A stretch of 64,000 nucleotides of DNA from Chloranthus sessilifolius (GCA_021018995.1 CM037591.1:71017901-71081900); one strand, 5' to 3'. Positions 34,651 through 46,145 are shown, numbered from the stretch's first letter. Made by a program: numbers and translations. The notes: a model not told the origin generated them from the sequence alone.

Positions 34651-34656
34651 AAAACT

Positions 34657-35109
34657 TGTTCGGCTCTAATATGTGTCTAATAAAGTCTTAACCCTATTGC
34701 AAGCGTGCCATAGGAATCATAGTATTAGCATAGGATCGTTCCCACGAAGATAGGTTGTACCATATATATTAATTTTTTGAAAACTTATACTTATCTTTTA
34801 AGTTCCTAAACTACTGGAGAAGTATGAATAAAGAATGGTTTCTTAATCTAAATTTTGCAGAAAATAAATCCTAAATCCACTTTCTTCAGATTGTGGTCGT
34901 CAATCACAATCTTCGGCTATCGGATATTTATGAAATTAAACAGTATAGTTACAGCATATATCAAGTTTCCTAGTATTGTTCGTTAATCAACTCTAAAATC
35001 CTATCAACATGGATTTAATCTAATCAACAATCTCCTAAAAATTAGGTGTCAATATAATTTTAGAAAATTGAAGATGGAAAAGTAAAGTCGTTACTCTAAT
35101 CTACAAACT
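34657..35109 (-). repeat. LTR remnant of element F
   Basis: On the minus strand it ends GAGCCGAACA directly before the primer site. AT-rich. Its start is missing, cut by the edge of D near 35110. Confidence 0.6.
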
Positions 35110-35173
35110 TGTGCACCCGTGGGAATCGATGCGATCCCGTTGCGACAATGCGTTCTCTAACGATAAAAATATA

Positions 35174-35182
35174 GAGTCGCCA
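35174..35182 (-). promoter_or_regulatory. tRNA-Arg-type primer site next to the LTR of D
   Basis: The minus strand reads TGGCGACTC, complementary to the last nine bases of plant tRNA-Arg(ACG), the primer type reported for Ogre. It sits at the far end of the LTR from the polypurine tract. So the LTR has 5' LTR features on this side and 3' LTR features on the other. Confidence 0.5.
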
Positions 35183-35831
35183 CCCAGAGCTATCGGTGTC
35201 CCGGGATGCCTAGTTCATTTTTATGAGCACCTAAGTGCTAAAAATATGACTCTGAATCCGGTCCACACTAAAGGCTCTTAGGTAGGGGCTTCGGTTATCG
35301 ATCAGGAAGGTGCTAGGCACCCGATCAACCCGCTTAACGCGGTCTCTACTTATGGCTAAAAATAAAATAATGTAAAAGACAAGGAAATGGTTCCCTCTTG
35401 CCCAAATGGGCCTCCAATCCTATTTGTGCCCCTCCGTTCCTACCAAAAATTTGGCCGCATAACGGCACAAATGAAAGAGTAAGAAATGCCAAAAGGAGAT
35501 AGGAGAAGAAAGGGGAGAGCCGGAGCCCTCGGGCCCTTGTAGCATCGTAGGAGAGCCTTGTGTGGCTTGCTTTGATGAGCTCTTGAAGGCTTTGTATGGT
35601 AGAAAATGGGGTTCTAACTCCTAGGACTTGAAGCTAAGAGGTAGGGGAGGGAGGCTAGGGTATCACAAACACCTAGGCTAAGGGTTTTAGATGCAAGAAC
35701 AAGCTTGAAATGAGGTTGGGAGGTTCTAGAATTTGGGTGAAAATAGTGCAACAAGGGAGGAAGAACTTCTCACTTTGAGCTCTTTCTCTCTTAAGCAAAT
35801 TTCTCAACCCTTAAACCAAAGGGAGGGGGCT

Positions 35832-35842
35832 CTATTTATAGG
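35832..35842 (-). promoter_or_regulatory. TATA box of the LTR of D
   Basis: The minus strand reads CCTATAAATAG, a textbook plant TATA box. It lies about 275 bp downstream of the palindrome cluster in the direction of transcription. Confidence 0.7.
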
Positions 35843-36117
35843 AAATGGGTGGGTGGGCCTACTTAGATGCTAATTGAGTTTAGCAATTAGGTGATCTCAA
35901 ATCTAAGGTTTCCTAGAATTTTGAGAGCTTAGAAAGGTGTCAAGGTGGTTCTAATGGTGGATGATGGGGTGAGGCTTTAGGCTACTTGGAGGGTTGCAAA
36001 TAGGTAAGGAATGGGTGCAATAGAACTATCAAAATACACCTCAAAGGTCGAGGTGGTCAACAAGTCAAACCCCAAACATGAAATTTGAGGGAAAATCCCA
36101 TAGTTACTGTTCGTATG

Positions 36118-36482
36118 CCTGGCGCAACTAATTAGTTGCGCCAGCCAAATGTACAGTAAAACAGTGAAGAACAGTACCTGGAAGTGAGATCGCAGGGGTG
36201 GGGCCCACTGTTGAACCTGCCACAACTATTAGTTACGCTAGGCAAAAATCCTGAGAAGATTGACCTGGCGCAACTATTTAACGGTACCTAGAAGTGAGAT
36301 CGCAGGGGTGGGGCCCACTGTTGAACCTGGCACAACTATTAGTTGCGCTAGGCTAAAATCCTGAGAAGATTGGCCTGGAGCAACTAATAGTTGCGCTAGG
36401 CTAAAATCCTTAGAAGATTGGCCTGGCGCATCTAATAGTTGCGCCAGGCAAAATTATACCTGGCGCAACTATGAGTTGCGCC
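36118..36482 (-). promoter_or_regulatory. Cluster of D palindromes in the LTR
   Basis: About seven copies built on GGCGCAACTA/TAGTTGCGCC (near 36118, 36215, 36263, 36324, 36371, 36423 and 36461), most separated by a repeated spacer with aaaatcctgagaagattg. Step length is about 38-52 bp among the later copies. Several have CG changed to TG or CA. Confidence 0.85.
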
Positions 36483-36885
36483 AAATCCCTAGGGGTCCCA
36501 CATGTTTTTATCTTTTTTGCCCCTGGGGTTTGGTTTGCCATATCTTTTGACGTAAACCTCTGATTGGGGCGATTCTTAGACCGTTGGAAAGCTGACGACC
36601 TCTACTCTTCAAATGTATAGGAGTTGGTCACTATAGAAGGTTGTAGCTAGTTCTGGCACACCCCTCCTCCTTATTGCCAAGGAAGGCTAGGTTAGGGTTC
36701 GAAAAGGGTTCTAAGGGTCGGGGTTGGTTTCTAAAGGTTCGAGGTAGGTTCCTAAGGGATATAGGGTGATTCCTAAGGGTTTAGGGTGATTCCTAAGGGT
36801 TTCATATATGCCATCAAAAGCTCAGAATTGCACCTCTCTCAAAAGGTGTTTTGATCAGGCCTTGGGTCAAATTTGGGTGTCTACA

Positions 36886-36900
36886 AATGCCCCTCTTTGG
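36886..36900 (-). promoter_or_regulatory. Polypurine tract of D
   Basis: The minus strand reads CCAAAGAGGGGCATT immediately before the LTR start TGTAGACACC. Confidence 0.7.
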
Positions 36901-38610
36901 TATCCGATCACTAATGATCGTATGCTAAATAAAAGAGACATCCGAAGAGGCCCAAGGCATTACTGACGGGTCCACTGCACTCAAAATGAACTTCAAACAT
37001 TAGGTGAGTAACACGGTGAGAAAATGAAAGCCCTGGAGTGCCAGGCTAATTATTCGTTTCTCAAGGAAATCGGTTCCCAAGCACTTAGCGACATTATTGG
37101 GCATAGCCGAGGTGGAATGAGTTGCGAAAGCTCAATAGCTGGGAAAAATGTTCGCCTCTCGAGTTGCGAAAGCCCCCCGTTAGTGGGGAAAAATGTCCGC
37201 TTCTCGAGATGATTTGAAGGTGATTGATGTTCGAGATTTATTCCGATACAACAGTTTTATAAGTAAGAGGGGTGATCGACCCACATTCAAAGATAGGCAC
37301 GAAGTAAACATACGCAAGGCTCCACAGTTTGCGTCCAATCCTACAAGGGATTTGGTGACCTCATTGGATTATTCGCAGGTGCCCCTACTGAAAGCAGGGC
37401 TCGAGATCTTTGGGCGAACCCATCGATCCCAAAGTTTATTTAGCATGACCACCCGAGCGAAGTGAATAGATGTCACAATGCTTTTTGGTAGTACGTGCTA
37501 TTTTTTGAAAGCCTGCCTCAACTCAGCATGACCTAGAGTATCCGATTTCGACTCCTTTGAAAAGGTCCAGCCCAATATTGGGCACCTTCCCACAAAAGGG
37601 GGGCATGGCCTCTGTTGACAATGATCATAATCATCAATTAACTATGCATAACCATGCACCCATCGGGGGCAATAAACAATAATAAAGGCAATGGAAACCC
37701 CGACCCAGACCCGCCTGGGTATAATTTACAAGGACAAACGACCATCCTACGGATACCCAGACACATGGCGTACACTTTACAGGGATACCGCTGCCAAACA
37801 GGTTTTAAGCCTGCAGAAAATAAAGGGAAATGAACCCTTCTAAATGCATGGTTGCACATAGTTTGATTGATATGGAATCTCATTCTCAACAGGTTGGTCT
37901 CAACCAATGATTGATCTTTTCCAATGGAGAATCTGAAGCTTAAGACACTTCAGTTCACATGAACCCAAAGACAGCGCTTGGCTCAAAAAATTTAGCAGTG
38001 GAGTTGACTCGATCGAAACATTGACTGTTTGACTGGGACTAACACCGTTGCTCCTTCCTTGAAGAAGGATCCCGAATCCAAGGCGTGCCTTAGACTTAGG
38101 ACATTAATTTTGCACAACTACATTGTCGATAAAAGATTGATATTTTACCACATCAAAAATATGCGAGTCCGTTGCTGTGCATAGTTCAAATCAGTTTTTG
38201 ATTTTTCTATCATTTTATGCGATTTTTTTAATTTTTCAACCGTTATTTTATGGGATTTTTTGAATTTGAAGCTACTATCTTATGTGAATGTTTTTGGAAT
38301 TTTAGAGCTATTATTTTATGTGAATTTTTTGGAATTTTATCATTTTATGTGGATTTGTCTCGTGAATATTTCCGGCATCTCTGTGGGGATTATATTTTTT
38401 TGGATTTTCCTTGTGTGTAGGACGGGGAGCTCGTTCACCTCGGCCCATACTTATTTTAGCACGGCTTTCTTGGCAAGTTGAAGGATGACCGAAATGCCGC
38501 CTTGGGAGCGCGTGCATCTGTCAGAAGTGACAAAACAAACAAATAAAAGGAATTGGGGGGGACCGGTCTTCCCATCTGGCCCACACCAGGCCCAAGACCC
38601 GGCCTGAGTG
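36901..38610. other. Non-coding region of D between LTR and first opposite-strand gene
   Basis: No gene supported over about 1.7 kb. A unit of about 45 bp with gttgcgaaagc and gggaaaaatgt, then cgcctctcgag or cgcttctcgag, is repeated in tandem at about 37119-37207. A purine-rich aaaggggggcatgg stretch lies near 37595. The region 38190-38400 is T-rich with repeated ttttatg(t/c)gaattttt units. Confidence 0.6.
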
Positions 38611-38732
38611 CCTGGTGCAACTATTAGTTGCGCCAGGACACTATGGGCCCAAAGATAGTCTGGCGTAACTATTAGTTGCGCCAAGCTAAAGGAGGGTGAA
38701 AACTTGCCAGGCGCAACTATTAGTTGTGCCAA
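38611..38732 (+). promoter_or_regulatory. Cluster of D palindromes before the intron-containing gene
   Basis: Three copies at about 38611, 38657 and 38706, step about 46-49 bp. It ends about 75 bp before a TATA-like box on the plus strand. Confidence 0.8.
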
Positions 38733-38804
38733 GTTTGGCTGAGAGATTTAAACAGCCTGAACTCGGGCTGTGGGGCATCATTTCAAATTTTTCCCCCTCT
38801 CCCT

Positions 38805-38937
38805 CTTTAAAACTGAAAACCGCTCACCCCCCTTAGGGTTCCTTAACATTGCCTTTGCGCGTGCCCTATTGCCTTTACTTTGCTTGTGGATCGATCGCGG
38901 GCTTACCTAAGACCAAAGACCCCTTCTTCTTCATAAG
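38805..38937 (+). promoter_or_regulatory. Likely promoter and first untranslated exon of the PMD-like gene of D
   Basis: A TATA-like CTTTAAAA at 38805-38812 is followed by CT-rich sequence and a telo-box (TTAGGGTT, 38833-38840), both common in plant promoters and leaders. A splice donor ATAAG/GTAATC lies at 38937/38938. Confidence 0.5.
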
Positions 38938-39117
38938 GTAATCATTTAAAACTCTGTTTTTTTTTTTGTCTTGATTTTTCTTGCTTTTTCATGCAAATAT
39001 GATCATGATCTTGCATTTCTAGATGACAAATGGTTTATTTCCATTGTAAGCATGTTGATTGATGATGTGTGAATGAATAATGCCTTATTTTTGTGGTTTT
39101 ATGGCTTTTATTGGTGC

Positions 39118-39158
<41 letters not shown>

Positions 39159-40134
39159 TGTGCTTAGAAAAGGGGTTTTATTTTTGTTTGTGTTTTTTTT
39201 TGTTTTTATCTTAAATGCAAGGCCAAGATTTTATATATTATTTTGAAAACTAGTTAGGAGAAAGGGAATTTTTAGTTTTCTTTCTCTTTTTTTTTTTTGA
39301 AAGATTAATTAAGAGAATGATGATTTTTTTTGGTTCATATATACATTGAGAATTAATCAAGGAGAATGCTTTTCTTTTTTCGATTTTTTTTTCTTCAATT
39401 AATTAATGAAAAGGATTCTACCTTTGATATATATATTCTTTTTAGTTTTAGTTCTTTTTTGTAAAAGAACGATTTTTTTTTTATTCTATGGTCACAAAAG
39501 GAAGGATTTTTTGAAAGGAAATTTTTTTGATTTTATGGATCATGACAAAAAGGATTTTTTTTTGTTTTTAACCTTTGTTTTTCTAAACATAAAAGAAGGA
39601 TTTTTTTGTTTCCTTTTTGATAATGAAAATGATTCTTTTTGTGTTTTTATGATTTTATAAGATGATGAAATTTTTTTTTTTCTTTTTAGTTTTTCTAAAC
39701 GGAAGGACTTCTTCTTTTTTTTTTTCTTTTTTAAGTAAACAAACCATAAGACTTCTTTTTTTTTGTCTCTCTCTCTTTTTCGTTGTTGTTTTTGTTTTTT
39801 TTTTTTTTTTAAACATAAAAGAATGGCTCTTTAATTTTGATGATGATTTTTTATTTCAACTAGCTTTTATTCTTAAACATAGAAGAAAAGGAAGATTAAT
39901 TTTACTTTACTTTATTTATTTTTTTAGGATGGAAAGGAAGGGATTTTTTTGCAATTTCAATCTAAAAAGAAAGGATTTATTCATTTTATTATATATATAT
40001 TTTTTGCATGTGTGCATCTTTATTTTGACAATGAGTAGAAAGAGGATGAGCATACTTACCTTCCCTTAATGTTGTGCACATAAATAGTTCCTTTGTCACT
40101 GATCTGCTTTGATGTGACTGTTTTGTTGCCCCAG
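38938..40134 (+). other. Likely 5' leader intron of the PMD-like gene
   Basis: About 1.2 kb of very T-rich DNA running from GTAATC to a TTGCCCCAG acceptor, one base before the ATG at 40136. It contains an (AT)n run at 39119-39155 and many tttttt tracts. U-rich long leader introns are frequent in plant genes. No ORF in it looks real. Confidence 0.55.
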
Positions 40135-40135
40135 C

Positions 40136-42565
40136 ATGTCGGGCGGTGATGAGCACATTCCCGAGGAGGGCCACGAGGAGGGGCCTGAGATAGTGCATGG
40201 TCCCCGGGGAGAGCAGTTCCTCTAGGTGGAGCGGAGAGTAGGCACATGGCTCGTGATGCAGGGTGAGGCCGCCCGGGTCGGCCTCCTCCATCAGCAGCAC
40301 ACCCATATCTCAAATTTTGAAATAGCGGATAAGGTAAAAGATAGGTTCAATTTCTTTCCTTTGCGCATTTTGTTTTTCTTTATCTCTGCCATCTGAAGTA
40401 TATTTCTTTGGGTGCAGGAGCTGCCCAACATTGTGTTCCGCGGGGGGTGGCTCGACTTCCACGAGTTCTACCTTTATGTCCCCTTTGTGGTGAAAGTCTT
40501 GTTAGAGCAGGTGGGCTTTGGGGAGTTCTTGTCCTGCCCTGCCATGAGGGCTGATGCCGCCTATCTGAAGGCCCTCATCGAGATGTCTCATCCCGAGACC
40601 ATGACGTTCCACATGTCGTACACCGAGCTGACGCTGACGCCCGTTGATTGGGCCATGATTACTAACATTAGGATAGGTGGAGTCCCGATATAAACTTTGG
40701 CGGTACCGAGTCAGGAGGACATTATTCGGTTGATCGGGGCCTATCCTCCTAGTGGGCAGACCCATGGCACAGAGGTTAAGATGTCCTTAATGACCTCCCT
40801 CTTTTTTGCTGATGAGTTGGTGGACCTGGGCCAGCTAGAACGGGTGCTTTACATTGTGCCAGAGCGGGCAATCGTTTTAGCTCGCATCATCCTCCTACTC
40901 CTGCTGGGCAAGACCGTTTTTACCAATGCCAGCTAGGGACGAGTCAACCTGGCCTTGTTGAGCGTGATGGATAATTGGGGCGACGTTCCCAGGCATGACT
41001 GGGGAGGGGCGGGATACGCCTGGCTAATGTACAACTTATCCCGGGTTACGATCGGGGACTCGAAGTCTGTCGTGGGATTTTGGGCCGTCCTGGAGGTAAG
41101 TCCTCACCCCTTTGCTTTTGCTATCACTATCATCCATTCATCATTTTTTTTTGCTTTGACTGATCCATTTATGTTACTGACCTGCTCTTGTGCCATGCCC
41201 CTTTTTCAGGTACGGGGATATCACCATATTCACCCTGGGCGCCCGCTCCTTTTCTCAGAGGTGCTCACCTATCCCCTCCTCAGCAACTAGCATCAGGCTC
41301 GAATTCGTGACGTGGGCCTAAAGCACCTGGAAATGGGCCTAAGGTCCCAGCTTGATTTGATGGTGCCTGAGCAGGTGATAACTTTTTAACCTTTGTTCAC
41401 TTTCAGCTTGGACAATTCTTTTGATTGAGGTGTTGCTTACTTGGTCTCTCTTGCCTTTTGATTTTGAGCAAATCCTCCTCGATCCGTACCTGACATCCCC
41501 CTTCTGGGATCGAGCAGCAGTGGGTGCCTCCCACCTATTCAACAATCGCCACGTCGTCTTCTTTTATGGAGCGTGGGCCAGATGCTACTATCTGGGGGAG
41601 CGAGTGGTGCTCCAGTTTCAGGGCTACTATGCCATACCCGTTGACCCCCCGGCTGACGTTTGGAGTCCCGCTGGTAGTATTAAGGAGCTGACGATGGCCT
41701 TCTTCAACAATGGGTTCCCCATTTACGCTCTTCATGTGCCTGGGGATTATCATGCCTGGTACGAGTGCTTGCCCTACCGGTTCATCCTATCGCGTTTTGT
41801 CCCTAGCACTAATTTCCTTGCACTCGGGGGCCCACTTGGTCAGGTAACTTCTTCTAAACTTGGGTTAGTTTCTCTTTCACTTTTACTCAGCCTTGGTTTT
41901 ATCTGAATAGATTCTTATCTGGTTCTCAGTTTGCTCCGGGGGACGGTTCGGACGGTGAAGGTGGGTCGAGTGCTGCTGACATGTCAGGGGTAGATCCCTC
42001 TGGTGTTGGTCCTTCTGGTGCGGGTCCCTCGGGCGAGGGTTCATCAGGTGCTGATCCGTCTGTAGCCTACGGGACCTTTCAGCTTCTTGACGATGGATTC
42101 CTCTCAGACCTATGTGTCGACGTAGATCGACAGGCATGGCTCTCTACCGAGGCAGCCCGCGTTCCTCCTCCTGAGGTGGCCCCTGGGGTAAATTTTATGA
42201 TGAGCCACTTCTCCTTCATTTTAGTTTCCTTCTGCACAGGCTTTCAGGGTTGTTCTGACAATTGAATATTGTATCGCAGGACTTCTACTCGGCCATGGAA
42301 TATGCGGAGTACCATCGTCATCTGGCAGAGCTTCGGGAGGTGGAGACGATGAGTACTTCGCTGCTCGACTCCTCTCGTTCTTTTCATTATCATTGGTCCT
42401 TTGACTGATCTTGTCCTCGACTATGTCTTGTAGCGTGCCTGGGCTAAGGTGTCGTGTTCCCTGCTCAATAGGATTTCGCAGGCATGGTCTAGAGTGGGGG
42501 ACATGAGGACTTATCAGAGCTCCTCTCGCCGTCGTAAGAAGTCCAAGGGGGTGAGCAAGGAATAG
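40136..42565 (+). pseudogene. PMD-like gene with introns, antisense to the pol of D
   Basis: The product resembles the plant mobile domain (PMD, aminotransferase-like) family, whose cellular members MAIN and MAIL1 are nuclear and act in transposon silencing. Seven coding exons can be read: 40136-40333, 40418-41095, 41210-41374, 41469-41843, 41930-42187, 42280-42348 and 42434-42565. All junctions are phase 0 with GT and AG ends, except that the sixth donor reads AT. PMD-type blocks include LIEMSHPETMTFHM and ELTLTPVDWAMITNIRIGG in exon 2, RPLLFSEVLTYPLL in exon 3 and WARCYYLGERVVLQFQGYY in exon 4. The end is basic (SSRRRKKSKG), a likely nuclear signal. In-frame TAG or TAA codons near 40190, 40691, 40934 and 41288 could have been CAG or CAA. 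The exact exon ends are my reading, not proven. Confidence 0.65.
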
Positions 42566-42941
42566 GCTATTAGTTTCCTTCAGCATTCTTTTTGAATTTG
42601 TTTTGGATCTGTTTTTAAACAATTTGGAGAATGGTTGGTGTGGTTCTTTGGAAACAAATTTGATTTTTATTATCATTTGGGAGATGGTCTTGCTTTGATT
42701 TTATGCCCCGATTGCTTGGTATCAAATCTGTTTCTCTGCACGATGTGCCTACTCAATGCCTTTTTTTTTTAGAAAGTGGCTCTTTGGGTCGCATGCCTCT
42801 ACATAGGACCAATCTTGCACATAGCAAAGTAATTCTCAAACCATCAATGGTCTAAAGTGCAAATATATGTGAAACTAATAAAAAGGGGAGAAGTCCCCTC
42901 CTCAGTTCAATATTGAGATTGTTGTAGAGGGGGGATTTTAG
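42566..42941. other. Spacer between the two opposite-strand genes of D
   Basis: Non-coding AT-rich DNA, probably the 3' untranslated region of the PMD-like gene. No further feature seen. Confidence 0.5.
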
Positions 42942-43066
42942 TCTGGTGTAACTAATAGTTGCGCCAGGCTAAAATACCAGGGAAATTACATTGGCGCAAC
43001 TAATAGTTGCGCTCGGCCAATGCAGGAAGCAATACGTGCACTAGCACAACTATTAGTTGCACCAGG
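42942..43066 (+). promoter_or_regulatory. Cluster of D palindromes before the DUF7745-like gene
   Basis: Three copies near 42942, 42989 and 43041, some with TG/CA decay. It ends 160 bp before the ATG at 43226. A CTTATATG at about 43089 may be a TATA box. Confidence 0.8.
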
Positions 43067-43225
43067 TTTGACCTGGGGGCAGTGGGGCCTTATATGCCCG
43101 AGTTGGCCAAGAAATTATTTCTTTTTTGTTTGACTTGGCTCCTTTGACCGGCCTCTTTTGCATTTATTTTTCTAAGGTGGGCCCATCACCCTACATTGAT
43201 TCTTATCTTCCCAAAAGATCCTTGT

Positions 43226-44749
43226 ATGTTCATGGATCCGCTTCCTAACCCTCCCTTACCTAGAGGGCCTGGAGCCAAGGTATCCTCTTTGTTGGGCATG
43301 GGGTCCAAGTTCCTGGCGGCTTGGTTTAGGTGTCTGAATGAGAGTGAGCTCGCTGACTTGGAGCACCTTGGGCTATCTCGCCTTCCTTCCTTCCTAGAGA
43401 TTCCTCTTCGATGGGAACTCCTTCATGTCGCCGCTTCGTGCTGGGATGTGGACCTCCATGTATTCCATTTTGGGAAGCGGGAGCTGACCCCAACCCTTGA
43501 GGAGCTATCCAATCTGTCTGGCCTGAAGCTTCATAGGGACCTTGCAAGAGTTATGCCTAAGCCAGGGTATTCCAGATCCGTTCACCTTACTCTCGGTTTG
43601 AAGAAATCTGAGTATGAGATGAGCCTCATCGGAGGGCCCACAAGGTGTTCACTGAAATTCCTCAAAGAAATTTTCGGTGATGAAAGCCTCCAAAGATTGT
43701 CGGTTAGGAGTGTCTTCAACGTGAAAGCTCTAGCACTTGGTCTCATCTCTGAAATCCTCTTCTACACTAGGGGAGAGAGCTTCTCATTAGTAGTTTGTAA
43801 TATTTTGATGGAGCTGGAGGCGAGCCGGTCCATGATGCACTTGGTGCTTCCCGAGCTGTATCGATGCCTTGATTCTTTTGCCTTGGGCAAAGTGGAGGGC
43901 CTTCGGGGATGCCCCTTGTTGCTCCAGGTTTGGTTGGGTGAGCATTTTGCCATTTTGGGGCCCGTGCCTCGCTTTTATGTTGCTCGAGGTGAGGTGGCCC
44001 AATGTTTTTTGGGTAGATGCCACTTACTTCCCCAGGGTGATACGTCGGCTCTAAAACTTTGGTTGGTCGATGCTGAGCTGACATGGAGGCTTCCTTGGTT
44101 GGACCGAACCTTCCCAGTGATTCGTTCTAGAGACCATGAGGGCATCACCCTCCTAGGACTGACCAACAGCACCTTCTACTTCCTATTCCGGGTGCTGCAT
44201 TAGTTCGGCTGCCCTCAGCAGGTGCCTTGTGAGGCCAGACCCCCTTTATGTGATTTGATCTTTTCTAGGGGATCTTCTAGGGACATAGATCAGATTGCTG
44301 CTCTTTGGGAGACGCGTCAGTCAACTTTGATGTGTGATTTTGAGCAGAGAGACTCAGTTCGAACTTCTCTTGAGTACGAGGCCTGGCTATTGACTGAGCG
44401 GCCTGTCGCTGATGGCCTAGATTTGTCAGAGATCATTGATACTGGAGGCCCCTGGCCAAATAAAGACGCGGCGCTCCGAACCTGTATCGAGCTATTGGTG
44501 GATGAGAAGAGGGTCTTGCGAGAACTCTTGGCATGGAAGAGGGTTAGAGCAGACACAGCAGAGAACGAGGTTCTCCGTTTGAAGGAATCACTGAGCATTG
44601 CTTTTAGAGCTGCCGACTCTTCTCGGAAGAAATTCAAGAGCCTGCATGGTCGTTGGCTGACTGAGCGGAATGTCCGAGAGGATGATCTTTATGCTAAGAT
44701 TAGCGCTTTGAAGCCGAGCTGGGCCGTTAACTCATTCCTGCACACATAA
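43226..44749 (+). pseudogene. DUF7745-like gene, antisense to the pol of D, with one stop
   Basis: From ATG 43226 one frame runs to 44749 (about 507 codons) with a single TAG at 44201, where CAG is likely. The first two thirds resemble a family of unknown plant proteins labelled DUF7745: FLEIPLRWELLHVAASCWD, FHFGKRELTPTLEELSNLSG, SVFNVKALALGLISEILF and LLLQVWLGEHF. The last third is charged and helical (about 44460-44690), a probable coiled coil. An alternative upstream TTG at 43196 is less likely as start. Its coding strand is opposite to pol, so it must be made from its own promoter. No catalytic motif is evident. It may have the same origin as PMD genes, with related fold and role in the nucleus. 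Confidence 0.65.
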
Positions 44750-46145
44750 CTTTTTGCACAGATCATACACACAGAAAAAAGGGGCGTAGAAAACCCCTTT
44801 ACAGATACACACATTTTTGGTATACATATATATATATATATATATTTATTTTTTTTAGTTTTTGTTGTTATTGTTTTTTTTGCTCTATACTTGTAAAAAG
44901 GAAAACACGCTAGTCATCACACCAACTATTTTTTGAGATGTGGTGTAAGTGATGCAAAAGGCAGTTATATACATCTATACAGATCTATTTTTGGTTTATG
45001 TATTATCTCCTCCCTCTTTTTTTTTGTTGTGCCTTAATCATCGGGTGATACTTTGGGGAATCCTGGGTCTACTTTTTGAGCATGGTCGAACCGTTTCTTT
45101 GGAGTCGGACTTGGGTGGGTTTCCGAATTTTTCCAAGGCCGGAATATGGATCCCCTTAGATTGAGTTAAACCTTTCTCCTTACCTCAGGCCATACATTTG
45201 ACTGTGCGGGTTTCACAAAGACAATTCTGGTTGGGGCCTGATTTGAACTAGCATGAACGGCCCCCCAAAATCAAGGGGGCAAGGGGAGTAACCAAGGAGG
45301 CTCTTCAATAATTTCTTTCAGTCCAAACTTTTCTTTTTTTGTTTCTTCTTTTTTATTTATCTCTTCTCCCTTTTTTTTTTTCCCCGTGGCACCCTTCGGG
45401 TTTTCACCACGTCCATGGGTTTAACTCTCTTATCTCAAGTGCCCTTTCGGGTTTTCACCTGGTCTGCACAAGCTAGCTATTTTTATTCGTAGCGCCCTTT
45501 CGGGTTTTCACTACGTTCATCTTGCTTTGAGCTTGTATTTTTATTTTATTTTTTATTCTTTTTATTATATATATTTTTTTTTCAAGTGCCACGACATAGA
45601 CGTCGATTCCGTCATAGCCGGTCGGATGGGGCTCTGGTGTCGTCTCACAACTTGGCTCATGTTGACTTAACAGATATTATGACTGCTTGCGAACCTACAA
45701 AGAGGGCTTCCTTCAGGGTGTAGCTTGGCCATGGTTTAGGTTAGGATTTCAAGGTATGCTGGGCTAAAAGGGTTTCCTTGATACGACTTTTGTTTTCTCA
45801 ACATACTTTCTTCCTTGGGGGTTTTGCTGTACATGCCTTGCGATTCTTCTTTGTTCTTTTTGCTTTATTTGAGGCAATTTCTCTTTGAGGTTTTGCTTTT
45901 TCAATTTTTTTGGATTTTGATAGTAATTCTACTTCATCTTTTGTGGTTTTTTTTGGTATATGTACACGTATATTTTTGGGAAAGGGGTTTATTGAAAGAA
46001 AGGCCCAGGCTCAAATGGGGTAGCAAAGGATATCATCATTTTTAGGGATACTTTTTTGCTACTGTGCTTGGAATGATGGCCTCTTTTGGGTGGTTCTTAA
46101 GCAGTCACGTATCTGTTTCATCAATACTTACCTTATCGCGATAGA
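44750..46145. other. Non-coding region between the DUF7745-like gene and integrase of D
   Basis: T-rich, with an (AT)n run near 44825-44846. Three hairpin repeats lie at 45386-45515. No gene is supported. The region would be the 3' flank of both converging transcription units. Confidence 0.6.
45386..45515. repeat. Three hairpin repeats with matching arm changes
   Basis: Units near 45385-45411, 45436-45462 and 45488-45515 share the core CCCTTTCGGGTTTTCAC (first copy cccttcggg). In the first the arms are CGTGG and CCACG; in the third they are CGTAG and CTACG. The paired change keeps the stem. In the second copy the arms pair at five of six positions. Confidence 0.7.

Larger units (their letters stand above)
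35183..36885 (-). repeat. LTR of element D
   Basis: On the minus strand it starts TGTAGACACCCAAATTTG right after a purine tract. The end is uncertain: either about 35183, next to the tRNA-Arg-type primer site, or 35110, where TGTGCACC could be the inverted counterpart of TGTAGACACC. It holds seven or so copies of the D palindrome and a strong TATA box. A segment of about 85 bp (36177-36263) is duplicated at 36288-36375. Confidence 0.65.

Noticed and set aside
39406..40069. ORFs rich in Phe and Lys
   Set aside because: Frames through a T-rich stretch that is more likely a leader intron.
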